DNA of 64,000 nucleotides from Acanthamoeba castellanii str. Neff (lineage: Eukaryota; Discosea; Longamoebia; Acanthamoebidae): NCBI RefSeq assembly GCF_000313135.1, contig NW_004457712.1:488557-552556 (forward strand). Reading direction: 5' to 3'. Below, piece by piece: positions 1 through 12,400 of the stretch. The notes under the pieces were generated by a model. It saw nothing but the letters and a program-made list of their open reading frames with translations. It was not told the DNA's origin and ran no database searches. The number at the start of each line of letters is the position of its first letter. Within the stretch, counting starts at the first letter, position 1. Both the position numbers and the translations under genes were made by a program.

Positions 1-2111
1 CGTGGGACCAACCTTGGCCAGCTCGATGGCGGTCACGAGCGCCTCCATCTCGCCCAGGTGCGAGTCGAGCTGCTTTCGCTTGAGGTCTATCGACTCCTCC
101 GCTCTCTGCACACGAACCCCCAGCTCAGTAACACACACGACACACACAACACACACGACACACACACACACACCACAAAGACACAATAAAAAAAACCGCT
201 GCTGAACCTTGAGCTGGCGCTCCTTGTCGTTGCGTTCGCGCGCAAACTGTCTGCGCTGCTCCTCGAGCACCCGGAACCGGTTCTCAAGCTGTCGCTCCTT
301 CTCCTCGACCTCAGTGCGCAGGTGGAGCAGGACCGTCTCCTCCTGCTTCATCTCCTCCTCCCGCCGCTCGATTTCGGCCAGCATCTGCTTCTCCTGCTCC
401 CGCAGCCGTGTTCGCTCTTCCTCCAGCGACTCTTGCATTTCCCTCTCTGCGCCCTCTTCGTGTCAGTGGCCGCACGTACGCACACACGCACACGACACGA
501 CACGTGCACGCGCGCTGACGGGGCGGCGCTCACCTTTGGTGGTGAGCGCGGTTTCCTTGTCCTGAAGGTGCTGCGCGAGGGCTTCATGCTGTTCCACCTT
601 CTTCTGGAACTCCTGAATCCGCGCCCATAGCTTCCGCCTCTCGGCATTGACCACCTCTGAACCCACCAACGCGCACGCACACGCACCACCGCACACGCAA
701 CACACAACACAGCACACGCGCCACCGCACGCACACGTGTGAGACGGGTACTGAGGATGCAGCGAGAGAGAAGTGAGGGAAGGACCTTCTCGCTGGGCTAG
801 AGCCTGCTTCTGCTGCTCGACCTTGACGTACTCGTGTTCGATCTTCTTCTCCACCTCCTTGAGCTCGTGGTGCAGGAGGATCGCCGCGGAGAACGCGTTC
901 GCCGGCCCGGCCGGAGGACCGGTCGACGACGACGACGACGTTGGCGACAGCGGCGAAACCGCAGAGGGCGCGCCCGACGACAAGCTGGCTGGTGGCGACG
1001 TCGCGGCGTGGGCGTGGGCGTGGTGATGGGCGTCGTCGGCGCGACGATGACCGGTCGGCGGCTGCTGTGTCGGCTGCTGCGAGGGCGCTGCGAGCTGCGA
1101 GGGCGACAGGGCCGAGGATGATGGAGACGACGAAGAGTAGTAGGACGAGGACGAGGGAGAGGTGGTGAAGGGCGTGGAGAGGATGGAGGTGACGAGCGGC
1201 GGCGCGTACGACGCCGAAGCGGCCCCGGCGTGCGGGGTCCGTGAGCTCGAGGCGTGCGCGTGCTGTGGGTTCCGGTGCGAGTCGAGCGAATGATGACCGG
1301 CGGCACTGCTGTGAGCACCAGTCGCCGGCGCGCGCGATTCGTAAGAAGACGAGGAGGTGGCGGACGACGACGGAGGAGCCCACGAGCGGGCGCCACCGGC
1401 GCTCACCGAGGGTCGCGTCGTCGACGACCCACCGTTGCTGCCGCGGTCGCCGGAAGATGATGAAGAGAAGAAGGACGAAGCCGACGACGGTGCCGTGGTC
1501 GAAGGAGTGGGCGGGAGCGGGGAGAGGTGGGACGTCGTTGATGAACCGTACGTCGAAGAGTAGGAGGAAGGCGACAGAAACGAAGAAGAAGAAGAAGAAG
1601 ACGTTGAGGGCTGCGCTCCTGGGCGAGCAGTAGCGCGGGCGGCAGAGGCGAAGGAGGAGAGGCCATCGAGTGAAGAGGGCGAGAGGGTGGAGGCGGAGGC
1701 GGAGGAGGAGGGAGACAACCTCGGGTCGGTCGTGGTGGGCTTGCCGTCGGCGAAGTTGCGGATCTGCTGCGCCACGGCCGACTCGAGGCCCTCGAGCGTC
1801 TGGAGGAGGAACACGAGCGATGACGGTTTCCCGTCGCTCAGGGAGGGCGACAGCGGGGGGCCGCCCCCATCGTGGATGTCGGATGAACCAACCGAAGATG
1901 AGGGGACAAACGGATGAGCCCCGGGGGGAGCAAGGGGCGGTGAATCGGTTAGCCCGGCGCTGATGCGGCTGTGTGTAGATGATGAGGGGCCGGATGAGAA
2001 AGAGGAAGAATAGGAAGAAGGCTTGGTGGATGAATTGCTGTTGTTGAATGCAGAGGGTGCCGAGTACGGCGTGTGGAGCGAGGAAGAGCCTGAACCGCGC
2101 GGATTGTGCAT
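1..2111 (-). CDS. Ser/Pro-rich coiled-coil protein, 3' end beyond window
   Basis: Exons 2111-785, 656-534, 446-208 and 105-13 join in one frame; the next donor is at 12-11, so the gene continues left of the window. The first ~420 residues are low-complexity Ser/Thr/Pro/Ala with long Ser runs. From about residue 425 the protein becomes a charged heptad-rich coiled coil (HHELKEVEKKIEHEY near the end of exon 1, then E/K/R/Q-rich exons 2-4). I chose the ATG at 2111 because it opens the long exon and lies 115 bp from the divergent cupin gene. No catalytic domain is visible. Likely a scaffold or cytoskeletal protein, but I do not recognise the family. All four introns are 77-127 nt and GT/CA-rich. 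Confidence 0.7.
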
Positions 2112-2226
2112 CTCGTCTCCTCAATTTTAGTGAGGAAAGAGCAGCGGGGCTCCAGATCGAGGATTGGAGGTCTGTTCCCGCCCTTTGGAGTATTTCTAAT
2201 TGTTTTTTTATTATTTAAATAGAATC
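2112..2226. promoter_or_regulatory. Divergent promoter between coiled-coil gene and cupin gene
   Basis: Only 115 bp separate the two oppositely oriented start codons, so both promoters and 5' UTRs must share this stretch. The half next to the cupin ATG is T-rich (around 2199-2220). I see no clear TATA box. Confidence 0.5.
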
Positions 2227-2982
2227 ATGGCCCAAGAGATGGAGGCGCAGGAGATAGTCGAGCTCTTGGGCATGCTGCCTCACCCCGAAGGTGGCTACTA
2301 CAAGGTTTGCACGTGTTCCATTCTCCTTCCCTTCTCCTTACCCGTAATCGATGCGTTCATCTGCAGTCACCGTCCAAGGATGGCTGCATTCTTCCTTGCT
2401 TTGGGCTAACTCAGGAGTGGGCACGGTGCAGGAAACGTTCCGGGCGCCGGCAGAGAAGGAGGGCGAGCGCGGGGCGTGCACGGCCATCTACTTCCTCCTC
2501 GCCGAGGGGCAGAAGTCTCACTGGCACAAGGTCGACGCTGTCGAGACCTGGCTCTGGCATTCGGGTGCGTGGGCCTGCATACACGAACCCCAAAGCAAGC
2601 AATGATGATGGTACACAGCTGTCCATCATCGGTCACTCACAGGTGAGTGGGACACACAGGTGCGCCGTTGGAGCTGTCGATCTCAGAGGACGCTGAGACG
2701 GTGAGCGCCACTGTGCTTGGAGCCGACCTCAAGGCTGGGCAGCGACCGCAGGGCGTCGTGCCCAAGGACGCGTGGCAGGCTGCTCGGTACGCACATTGCC
2801 GTACAATGCGTCATGATCGTGCCTCCTTCCTGTTGTAGAAGCATCACTCACCTCCGTCTTGCTTGGTGATCAGATCGCTGGGCAAGTGGACGCTGGTGAG
2901 CTGCACCGTGGCGCCCGCATTCGAGTTCTCCGGTTTCACTCTCGCGCCGCCCGGGTGGGCTCCCGGCAAGCCCCTTGCCTAA
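2227..2982 (+). CDS. Cupin_5 (DUF985-type) small cupin protein
   Basis: Exons 2227-2304, 2432-2564, 2660-2786 and 2874-2982 give 148 aa. The N-terminus carries the family's HPEGGYYK motif (residues ~19-26). The beta-barrel core follows: AIYFLLAEGQKSHWHKVDA, then ETWLWHSGAPLELSI, and near the end AFEFSGFTLAPPGW. The spacing of His and Glu in SHWHKVDAVETWLWH is what Cupin_5 proteins use. Length matches the family (~140-160 aa). Family members are single-domain cupins of largely unknown substrate; some bacterial and yeast (YML079W-like) members have solved structures but no firm reaction. The protein has no signal peptide and is probably cytosolic. The call rests on motif recall. Confidence 0.8.
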
Positions 2983-3344
2983 CGCGTTTTGCTTTGCTTG
3001 CACCTCCCTGTGGTTAGTCTTGTGCGGTGGTGTGTGCGTCGTCGCTGGTTTTTTCTGGCCAAACCAAGAACACAATTCTTGGCTGTGGCGACGCAGATGA
3101 AAAATTTGAAGAATGCGGTGAGCGAATAAACGGCGCATAGTTGCCAAAGCGTGGGCTTCCGCTATCGGCCCCGCGGGATTTCGCTTCAGAGGGCTGTCGA
3201 CGTCGACCCAACACACGGGGAGCACACAAGCTGCTCTCTCCGCGGCTCCCCTTCTCAAACGTTCGGACCGAATCAACAAGAAGTAGAATCGCAAGGCCTT
3301 CCATCCACACCTCTAGAACCTCTTCTATTCCTTCGATCATCATC
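2983..3344. promoter_or_regulatory. Spacer: cupin 3' flank and Rab11 5' flank
   Basis: These 362 bp hold no supported coding exon. An inverted repeat lies at 3064-3082 (7-bp arms, 5-nt loop), 82 nt after the cupin stop. The stretch just before the Rab11 ATG is pyrimidine-rich with a CATCATCATG context. Rab11 transcription presumably starts here. Confidence 0.4.
3064..3082. repeat. 3'-flank hairpin, cupin gene
   Basis: CCAAGAA at 3064-3070 pairs perfectly with TTCTTGG at 3076-3082 across a 5-nt loop. It is one of the dyads listed in the 3'-end finding. Confidence 0.5.
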
Positions 3345-4345
3345 ATGAGCAAAGACGATGAATATGACTACCTTTTCAAGGGTACTTGCCTCCCTGTTAT
3401 GCGGAAAGTAGACGATAGATCTGTCATCTCTCCAACATTCAAACTTGATCGAGTGCTGGCGCGTGGATGATTGAATTGAACCTCTTGTTTCTTCTACAGT
3501 GGTGCTGATTGGTGACTCTGGCGTCGGTAAGAGTAATCTGCTGTCGCGGTTTACACGCAACCAGTTCAACCTCGAATCCAAGTCCACCATTGGTGTCGAA
3601 TTCGCCACCAGGAGCATCAAGTGTGACAGCAAAACCATCAAGGCCCAGATTTGGGACACAGGTACCAGCCTCCGCCACTCTGCCCAAACAACATTTCATC
3701 ATCTTCTTTTGGGGCGCTCTACTCAAAGCTGCTTTCTTCATCTTGCCAATTTGCCTTGCGATCGCGCAATCGTAGCGGGTCAGGAGCGCTACCGAGCCAT
3801 CACGAGCGCGTACTACCGAGGAGCCGTCGGTGCTCTGCTCGTGTACGACATCTCCAAGGCCGTGACGTACGAGAACGTCGAGAGGTGGCTCAATGAGCTG
3901 CGCGATCACGCCGACAGCAACATCGTCATCATGCTCGTCGGCAACAAGAGCGATTTGAGGCATCTGCGCGCCGTGCCCACCGAGCAGGCCGCTGCCCTGG
4001 CTGAGAAGCATGGTCTCTCCTTCATCGAGACTTCGGCCCTCGACTCCACCAACGTCGAGCTTGCCTTCCAAAAGATCCTCACCGGTGCGTCCCACCCGCT
4101 CAACAAGACCTGACCGCCCATCATCAAAAGATGGTCCACCCAGATTTATTTGTTTATTTGTGTTCTTTCTTTCTCTGTTCGTTATCTCATGCTTCCTCGC
4201 CCCGTGTGCAGAGATCTTCCACATCGTTAACGGCGGGAAGCAGCTGGAGACGAAGAAGGACTCTCAGAGCGTCGACGGCGAGACTGAGGTGGTACAGGTC
4301 GGCGGCGACCCAGCCCCCAAGAAGGCCGGCGCCTGCTGCGGCTAA
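3345..4345 (+). CDS. rab11: Rab11-family small GTPase
   Basis: Exons 3345-3381, 3500-3661, 3776-4084 and 4212-4345 give 213 aa. All G-box motifs are present: P-loop GDSGVGKS, switch [33 protein letters not shown] (this exact switch II/alpha2 is typical of Rab11), GNKSDL and ETSALDS. The C-terminus ends CCG, a double-cysteine geranylgeranylation signal, preceded by a basic/acidic hypervariable tail. Rab11 directs recycling-endosome and, in amoebae, contractile-vacuole traffic. The catalytic Gln of WDTAGQE is intact, so GTP hydrolysis should be normal. An intron splits the WDTAGQE motif between T and A. Three donors read GTACT, GTACC and GTGCG. Confidence 0.95.
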
Positions 4346-4955
4346 GCCCTCGCTTGACTCCTGTCCATCACGCCGTGCTAGCACTTCTATTCTCTCGTCT
4401 CTCTCTACGTCGTCCTTCCTCTTCGTCTTCTCTCTTCACCGCTCGTCGGCTTGGCTGGGGCGGATCTTTCACGTGCCCTACACCTCTCGGCCTCCATCTT
4501 TCGCTTCGGACTTGCTTTAGCTTCTTCCGTTTCCTTCCGGCATCACCCGCGGCCCAACGTTTGCGCAAGCCAACCACGCAGCAGCTCCTTCCACGACTCT
4601 TCTTCTTCCTTCAACTACGATCCGGTCAGAGAGTGACGGCGGACGAAGTGCCAGCACGCACCAGCCAACCATCACCGTATCATCGCCACCACCAGCTTTA
4701 TGTTCTTCTTTTGTTTGTGGTTAGTGTTTGTGTATATAACAAATTAATGTGCAACCAACAAGCCAACCAATGAAGAGAGGGACAACCCTGTTTGCAGAGC
4801 CTCTTCTTCTCTTCTTTGCTTTGGTCAGCCCCCCCCCTGCCCTTGGTGACCCCTAGGCGCCCGGTCAGTGGTAACGCACCAAACAAGGAAAGCGTGCCCT
4901 TTCGGCCAGCAAAGACGAACACAACCATCAACAAGCAGCCAGCAAACAACACAAC
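4346..4955. promoter_or_regulatory. Spacer: Rab11 3' flank and MORN gene 5' flank
   Basis: These 610 bp carry no convincing exon. A perfect 10-bp palindrome GTGCTAGCAC lies at 4375-4384, 30 nt after the Rab11 stop. A TATA-like TGTATATAAC is at about 4731-4740, followed by AT-rich DNA, and a pyrimidine-rich stretch with a C run near 4828. The region upstream of 4956 could also encode an N-terminal extension by read-through, which I rejected in favour of a spliced start. Confidence 0.4.
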
Positions 4956-5553
4956 ATGTCCACTGTACATCTTGCCCTCCCTCTTTCTCTTCTTCACCCT
5001 TAATCTTGCTGGGCTTATAAGAAGAGGAACCCTACAGAAGGAGATTGTGCACACGGACGGGAGCACCTATGTGGGAGAGGTTGACAGCGAAGACCAGCCG
5101 CATGGCCACGGGGTGTACAAGTGGACGAACGGCGACGTGTACGAGGGCGAGTGGCACCACGGCAGCAGGGAGGGGAAAGGCCGCTGCGCCTATGGGTCTG
5201 GCAACATCTACGATGGCCATTGGAAAGACAACCAGAAGGACGGCAAGGGCAAGTTCACCTGGGAGTCGGGCGACGTCTACGAGGGCGAGTGGGCCGACGA
5301 CGAGCAGCACGGGAAGGGAAGCTACACCTACGCCTCGGGCAACTCGTACGACGGCCACTGGAAGCACGACATGAAGGACGGCAAGGGCAAGTTCAAGTGG
5401 GCTGCGTCTGGCAACGCGTACAAGGGAGAGTGGGCCGATGACAAGCCGCACGGCAAGGGCAAGTTTACAAACGGAGCTGATGGCCGCAAGGTCCTGCGCC
5501 ACTACAGCTCTGGCCAGTGCACCCTCGAAGAAGAGTACCACAAGGACTCCTAA
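4956..5553 (+). CDS. MORN-repeat protein, six repeats
   Basis: Exons 4956-4964 (encoding only Met-Ser-Thr) and 5038-5553 give 174 aa. The intron 4965-5037 has a GTACA donor and CTACAG acceptor and keeps frame, so I prefer this start to a read-through Met further upstream. Six MORN units follow one another, each with a Y-x-G-x-W/V core and a G-K-G-x-F/Y tail: YVGEV, YEGEW, YDGHW, YEGEW, YDGHW, YKGEW. MORN repeats form elongated beta sheets that tether proteins to membranes or build cytoskeletal scaffolds; no catalytic domain is attached. The C-terminal ~30 residues (after KFTNGADG) are not a repeat. Confidence 0.88.
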
Positions 5554-5664
5554 GGTGACCATTTGTACATTTAAATATTCTTTTCTCTCTGCTTTTCTCT
5601 CTTGCTGGAACTTTTCTTGCCGTTCGAGCAGGATCAAAAAGCAAACAAGAGATGGGCACGCGCG

Positions 5665-5697
5665 TAGGAGAACATTTCAATAGCGATTGTTCTCCTA
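5665..5697. repeat. 3'-flank hairpin, MORN gene
   Basis: TAGGAGAACA (5665-5674) is the exact reverse complement of TGTTCTCCTA (5688-5697), with a 13-nt loop. It lies about 110 nt after the MORN stop and about 100 nt before the ATCase start. Confidence 0.55.
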
Positions 5698-5794
5698 TGG
5701 GGCCTAGTACTTGGAAAGCTGCGTCGTGCCTCCGTTTTTTGTTGTTGCACTCTACCGCTCGCCCTCGAATCAGCAATCTCACCACCACCGAACG

Positions 5795-7599
<1,805 letters not shown>

Positions 7600-7605
<6 letters not shown>

Positions 7606-7613
7606 GCTTAGAG
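7600..7613. repeat. 14-bp perfect palindrome spanning the ATCase stop codon
   Basis: CTCTAAGCTTAGAG is self-complementary and contains the last Leu codon and the TAA stop (7603-7605). Confidence 0.55.
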
Positions 7614-8269
7614 TCGAGGACCTCGCATTGGCCACACGACAGAGGTCGCGCGCCTGGCACACCCACCCACTTCCAACAAGACGTCGCAAGTACTCCCACC
7701 ATGGTCACCTCCTGTCGCCTAGCTTTATTTGGCAGTTTCTGCTTTATTATTTCACGATTATTTTGATTGGTGCTGCAATTTCGGTCGACGCCAGCGGAAA
7801 AGAGACGGTTGGGAGAGGTACGTGAAGGAATGGACGGGTTTTCTGGTCGCTTTGCGCGGGGAGCGGGCCGAGCTCGTCGTTGTCTTCCTGCGCGAGCGAG
7901 CACCCTTCAGCGCTCTCTCCCTCATGGATGAGTGCAATTACGAGTCCACCCGCCAGGCCAACGATCTGGACTGGGGGAGAAGAGGGCTAAGGGAGGACGA
8001 AATTTCTACCAACTGTTGCGAACGAGTTGGAGAGCGAGGCGCGCAGTTGGCGCCCATAAATGCTACTCGGCACGTCTGTTCCTCTCTTCTCATTATCATC
8101 TACCACACAAGCCGTAGCAAGCAGTCGCTCCACCACTCCTTCGCAAGCCTTCTCTCTTCTCTATCCCACCTGCGCCGCCAAGGTACATTCGCCCTTTCTC
8201 ACTATAGCACTAGTCAACACAGCCGTTACCAATCCATCGGTCTTCTTTCTTGTTGGTGCTGCCCACAGA
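7606..8269. promoter_or_regulatory. Spacer: ATCase 3' flank and YccF gene 5' UTR with probable intron
   Basis: These 664 bp hold no supported coding exon; a longer open frame here is out of frame with both neighbours. A probable 5'-UTR intron starts at the GTACATTC donor near 8182 and ends at the CCCACAG just before the YccF ATG (acceptor at 8266-8267), leaving one base before the ATG at 8270. Confidence 0.4.
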
Positions 8270-8902
8270 ATGTCGACCCCAGTAGTTGTGCCCGTTGCTC
8301 CCGCCGCGCCGGTGGCGACGACCACCACGGTCTCCACGCCCGTCAAGCAACAGGGCTTCTTCGGGCGCCTCAAGGCCAGGGCCGACCGCAACCCGCTGCT
8401 GGCCATCCGCCGCGTGATCTGGATCCTGCTGGCCGGTATACCGCTCGGCCTGCTCTTCCTGGCCGCCGCGCTGGCCTTTGCCGTGACCATCATCGGCGTG
8501 CCGGTCGCGTGGGAGCTGTTGAAGCTGGCGCGGTTCGCATTCCTGCCGGTCGGCTACAAGGCCGTGCCGCGCTCGGGCCGCGGAAAGAACCCGCTGCGCA
8601 ACCCCAAGTCCCCGTTGACGATCGCCGCCAACATCGTGTGGGCCATCTTCTTCGGCATTCCCATCTCCGTGCTGCTCCTGTTCGTGTGCATCATCCAGGC
8701 CCTCACCATCATTGGCATCCCGTCGGCCCTCCAGTTCCCCAAGCTCGCCATCTTCGCCCTGTGGCCCATCGGCAAGAAGATCGTCAGCAAGCAGAAGTAC
8801 AAGGCCAACAAGCAGGCCCGCAGGGACCTGGCCACCGCCGAGGCCGTCAGGAGGAACGAGGCCGCCGCCCTCGCTGCCACCACCCCCATGGAGAGGGTGT
8901 AA
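8270..8902 (+). CDS. yccF: YccF-family membrane protein
   Basis: Single coding exon, 210 aa. Two homologous halves each carry a long hydrophobic segment and a TIIG(V/I)P motif: residues ~45-90 (IWILLAGIPLGLLFL, then TIIGVPVAWELLKLARFAF) and ~122-165 (NIVWAIFFGIPISVLLL, then TIIGIPSALQFPKLAIFALW). The second half ends WPIGKKIVS, very like the end of Escherichia coli YccF, so the two-half layout matches the bacterial protein. The N-terminal ~30 residues (Pro/Ala/Val/Thr-rich) and the basic C-terminal ~35 residues are extras. Four membrane spans are likely. The function of YccF is not established; bacterial members sit beside potassium-transport or stress genes in some genomes. A 5'-UTR intron supports a genuine nuclear gene. 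Confidence 0.82.
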   Translation: MSTPVVVPVAPAAPVATTTTVSTPVKQQGFFGRLKARADRNPLLAIRRVIWILLAGIPLGLLFLAAALAFAVTIIGVPVAWELLKLARFAFLPVGYKAVPRSGRGKNPLRNPKSPLTIAANIVWAIFFGIPISVLLLFVCIIQALTIIGIPSALQFPKLAIFALWPIGKKIVSKQKYKANKQARRDLATAEAVRRNEAAALAATTPMERV

Positions 8903-9466
8903 AAGCAATGGCCAACCTCTCCTTTCTTATCGCTTCATCTTTTTTTATCTGTTTTTGCTCTTCTTCTTCTTCAGTTTATATCTTTCCCTTTCTCCCGTTC
9001 AGCAAGCGAGGAGGATGCGCGTGTACAGAACATATGTTCTTCTCTTGTCGATACCCCCCACCCAACCAATAAACCACCTCACCCACACACCGCTACGGAG
9101 CTTGCCAGTTGTTCTGCCCAATGGCAAAGGGTTGTGTCGGCTGGTCGTTAACGTGGCGGTACAGCTAATTCATTATCCGGGTAACTGTTCGTGGTTGCCG
9201 GCAGGGAACAACGAAAAGAACGAAAGCGAAAGAGTGAAGAGTGAAGAGAGAAGATCGTCGTTCGTTCCGTCGCTCTAGTGGTCTCGCTGCCTTTTTCTCC
9301 GACGTCGTCGGCTCCACCTGCCCTGGGTACCAATCCTCCCTCCATCTTCCTCCCTACTCTCTTTCTCTTGATTAGTTGGGGGGGGCGCCCATAAAGACAC
9401 GCAAGTTTGAACTTATTGGGGGGGGGGGTATTGCGCCAGCTCTGGAGGCGATCGCAGAGAGCAAAA
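8903..9466. promoter_or_regulatory. Spacer: YccF 3' flank and giant RhoGEF 5' flank
   Basis: No supported exon in 564 bp. A 14-bp perfect palindrome AGAACATATGTTCT lies at 9027-9040, about 125 nt after the YccF stop. A G10-12 run sits at about 9419-9429, within 50 bp of the RhoGEF start. A long minus-strand open frame across this spacer and exon 1 is the antisense shadow of the Glu/Lys-rich exon. Confidence 0.4.
9027..9040. repeat. 3'-flank 14-bp palindrome, YccF gene
   Basis: AGAACATATGTTCT is exactly self-complementary. Confidence 0.5.
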
Positions 9467-12400
9467 ATGGAGCGGAAGGAGGAAGAGAAGAACTCGGCCG
9501 ACGATACGACGGCGGTACCGTCGAATGAGGGTCCTCTCGTGGCGCCGAGCGACGACCTCACCGCACCACCCACTTCACCGTCGCCGGCGGCAGAGGTGAT
9601 CGGCCCTTCCACAGCGCCGCCTGTGACATCCGGGCCGTCCCTCCTCCTCCAGCTCGTGGGCCGATCCCCCGCAGCAGCTGCGAGGTCCACCTCGGAGGGA
9701 GCACCGCCGGAGGCGAACGAAAAGAACGAAGCGCCAAAGGAGGAAAAGAGCGAAGCGAAAGAGATAGAGAAAGAGACGAAAAAGAGCGAAGAGTCAGTCA
9801 TCAGGGAGGAGGACCGCACGATGGAAGCACAGCCCAGGGCTGCGATTCCACAGCAGACGCCACCATTGGCGACCGCGACCGGTCCGGGTGGGCCGAGGCC
9901 GACCCTCAAGCTTCCGCTGGCGCTCACCGGGGGAAGCGAGGCCGCAGCAGCGGCGGCGGCAACGACGGCAGCGACGACGATGCAGCGCCGGGAGGAGTGG
10001 CTGAAGAAAGAGGAGGAGGAAAAGCAGAAGCAGCTCAACCCGCGCCCGCCGCCGCTGCTCTCGCCGCGCAAGGAGTGGGAGGAGCGGCTGAGCGCCCGCA
10101 GCACCGGCGCCACCCCGTCGCCCGCACTCTCGACCCTGCTCTCGGCCACGTCCGGCGGAGGCTCCCTAACTCCCCGCGCCGCCGCCGCCGCCTCTGCGCC
10201 GCTGGCATCGCCAAAGTCGTCGACAGTGTCGACAAACACATCCGCGGCGGCGGCCGCGCCATCGGCTGCCACGTCAGCGGCCGGCACGAGCGGGGATCGG
10301 CTGGCCAGGGAGTGGGAGCGGCGGCTGGGCGAAGTGGCGGAGCTGCGCGAGGCCAAGGACCGCGCGGTGGCCGAGCTGCGGAAGGACAAGGAGTACCTGC
10401 GCGCGGAGATGGAGCGGCTCACGATCACGTTGAACGTGACCAAGCGCCAGAAGGAGTGGCGCGAGAAGGAGATGGGCGTCATCAAGGAGCGGCTCAGCGA
10501 GCGCGAGGGAATGCTCAAGCGGCGCGAGGTCGAGCTGGACATCGCCAAGCGCCAGCTGGAGGACCGCGAGGTGAAGCTGCGCGGTAAGGAGGCCGAACTG
10601 GGGCGCCTGCAGAGCGAGCGGCGCGAGGAGAAGGAGCTGTGGGAGGTGCGCGAGCGGCAGCTGGCCGAGCGACTGCGCGAGCACGAGCGTACAGTGGAGG
10701 GCGTCAAGGAGGAGGCCAGCGGGCGCGACCGCGAGATCGAGGAGCGAGACGAGGACATCGAACGCATGCGGCAGATGCTGATGGACCACCTCCACCAGCT
10801 CAACGCCGCACAGGAGGCCAACCAGGCCCTCACCTCCCAGCTCGAGGCCCACTCTCAGACCCAAGTGCGTTGCTGAATGCCTGTCGCCTCTTCCCCCAAA
10901 CGCCGTCTCATCGTCGTTTTCGTTCTTTCGGAGTCATAATTAACGCTAACGCGAATGCGAATGCGTGTGTACAGGAGCTGATGGAGCGGGAGAAGAAGGA
11001 GCTGCACGAAAGGTTGGGCGAGAAGAAGGCAAAGCTGAAGCGGATGAAGGAGGTCGTGGTCGAGAAGGAGCGCGAGGTCGAGGAGACCAAGGCCAAGCTC
11101 GACGAGCAGGACACCGCCAGCCACGCCGAGGAGCAGCTCGAGCTCGCCCTGGCGCGGGGCAAGCGGATGGAGCTCGAGCTCGAGGAGAAGGGGCTCCGCC
11201 TCAAGAGCCTGCGCGCCAATCTCGAGGACAAGAGCGCCGAGGTCGAGCAGCTCAAGCGCGAGCGCGACGCGGCCGAAGAGCAGGCCGCGCACGACCTCAG
11301 TCTCAAGGCGCGCGAGCTGCAGGCCCTCCAGGCCGACCTCAAGGCCCGCGAGGAGGCCAGCCGGGAACTCGAGTCGCGCCTGGTTCATGTCGAGCACGAG
11401 CGCGAGCTCGAGCGCAAGGCTGAGGAGCTCAGGCGCCAGGGCGAGCTCGACGCCATCGAGCGCACCATCGCCAAGTGGATGGAGGAGATGCGCGCCATCC
11501 ACCTCGAGAGCGAGAACGACAAGCGCGAACTGGCCAAGGCCACGGAGGCCCTCGAGGGGCGAAAGGCCGAGGCCGAGCTCCACAAGCGCAAGGCGGACGA
11601 GGCCGAGGCCAGGGCCAAGCGGGCCGAGGAGAAGCTGCAGGCGACCGGCATCGAACTCGCGACGGCGCGCGACACGATTGAGCGCCTGCGCGAGAGCGAG
11701 AAGGATCTCGACGCCCGTGTGTCGCTGCTCGCCGCCGATGTCGAGGAGCGCGAGGCGCAGATCCACAAGGTCAAGTCGCAGGCCGACAAGAAGGAGCGCA
11801 GCCTCCAGGAAAAGCTGGACGCCCTCGCCTCGGTCAAGAAGGACCTCCAGCGGTACATTGGCTTCCTCCACCCCGCTTCCGGCCCCGGTGTGCTCTAGGC
11901 CACTCACTTAGCTGCGACGGTGGCGCGCGTGTGTGTGGCGTTCAGAGCCGAGAGGAAGCTCAAGAAGAGGTCGAAGAAGCTCACGCAGTTGGAGCAGCAG
12001 TGCCTCGACAAGGATGCCCACGCCCAGGAGCTCGTTCAGGTAGCGATGAATGTCTTCTCCATTCACTTATGGCTTGTCGAGTACCAGTCGACTGACCCGA
12101 CGTGCGTGCGGTGTGTAGGAGCTGCACGCGGCGAGAAAGACTGTGCAGGAGCACGAGAAGAAGCTGCGGGAGTGGAGCTACGAGGAGACGAAGCAGAGCG
12201 CGGAGCTGTCGAAGGAGGTGACCAAGCGCGAGAAGGAGCGGCGCGAGCTGGTGGCACTCCTCCGCGAGCGCGAGACCACGCTTCGCGTGCTCGAGCAGGA
12301 GCTGCAGGAGGAGCGCATCCGTGCGCGCAACAGGGACGAGGAGGCCGAGCGCAAGCGCGAGGAGGCCCGCGGGCACGAAGAGAAGTGGCGCGCGCTCAAG

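Noticed and set aside
4792..5037. N-terminal extension of the MORN protein by read-through
   Set aside because: The segment 4965-5037 has a good GTACA donor and CTACAG acceptor and joins ATG TCC ACT in frame; the upstream text has no MORN features.
7729..9072. 447-codon plus-strand frame across the YccF gene
   Set aside because: It reads the YccF gene in the wrong frame and gives Arg/Gly/Gln-rich nonsense; the YccF frame has a recognisable fold.
9148..10833. Long minus-strand open frame (561 codons)
   Set aside because: It lies antisense to the Glu/Lys/Ala-rich exon 1 of the RhoGEF; its Ser/Arg-rich translation is the mirror of codon bias, with no domain or splice structure.
10855..11907. 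Minus-strand Leu-rich open frame (350 codons)
   Set aside because: Same antisense shadow over RhoGEF coiled-coil exon 2.
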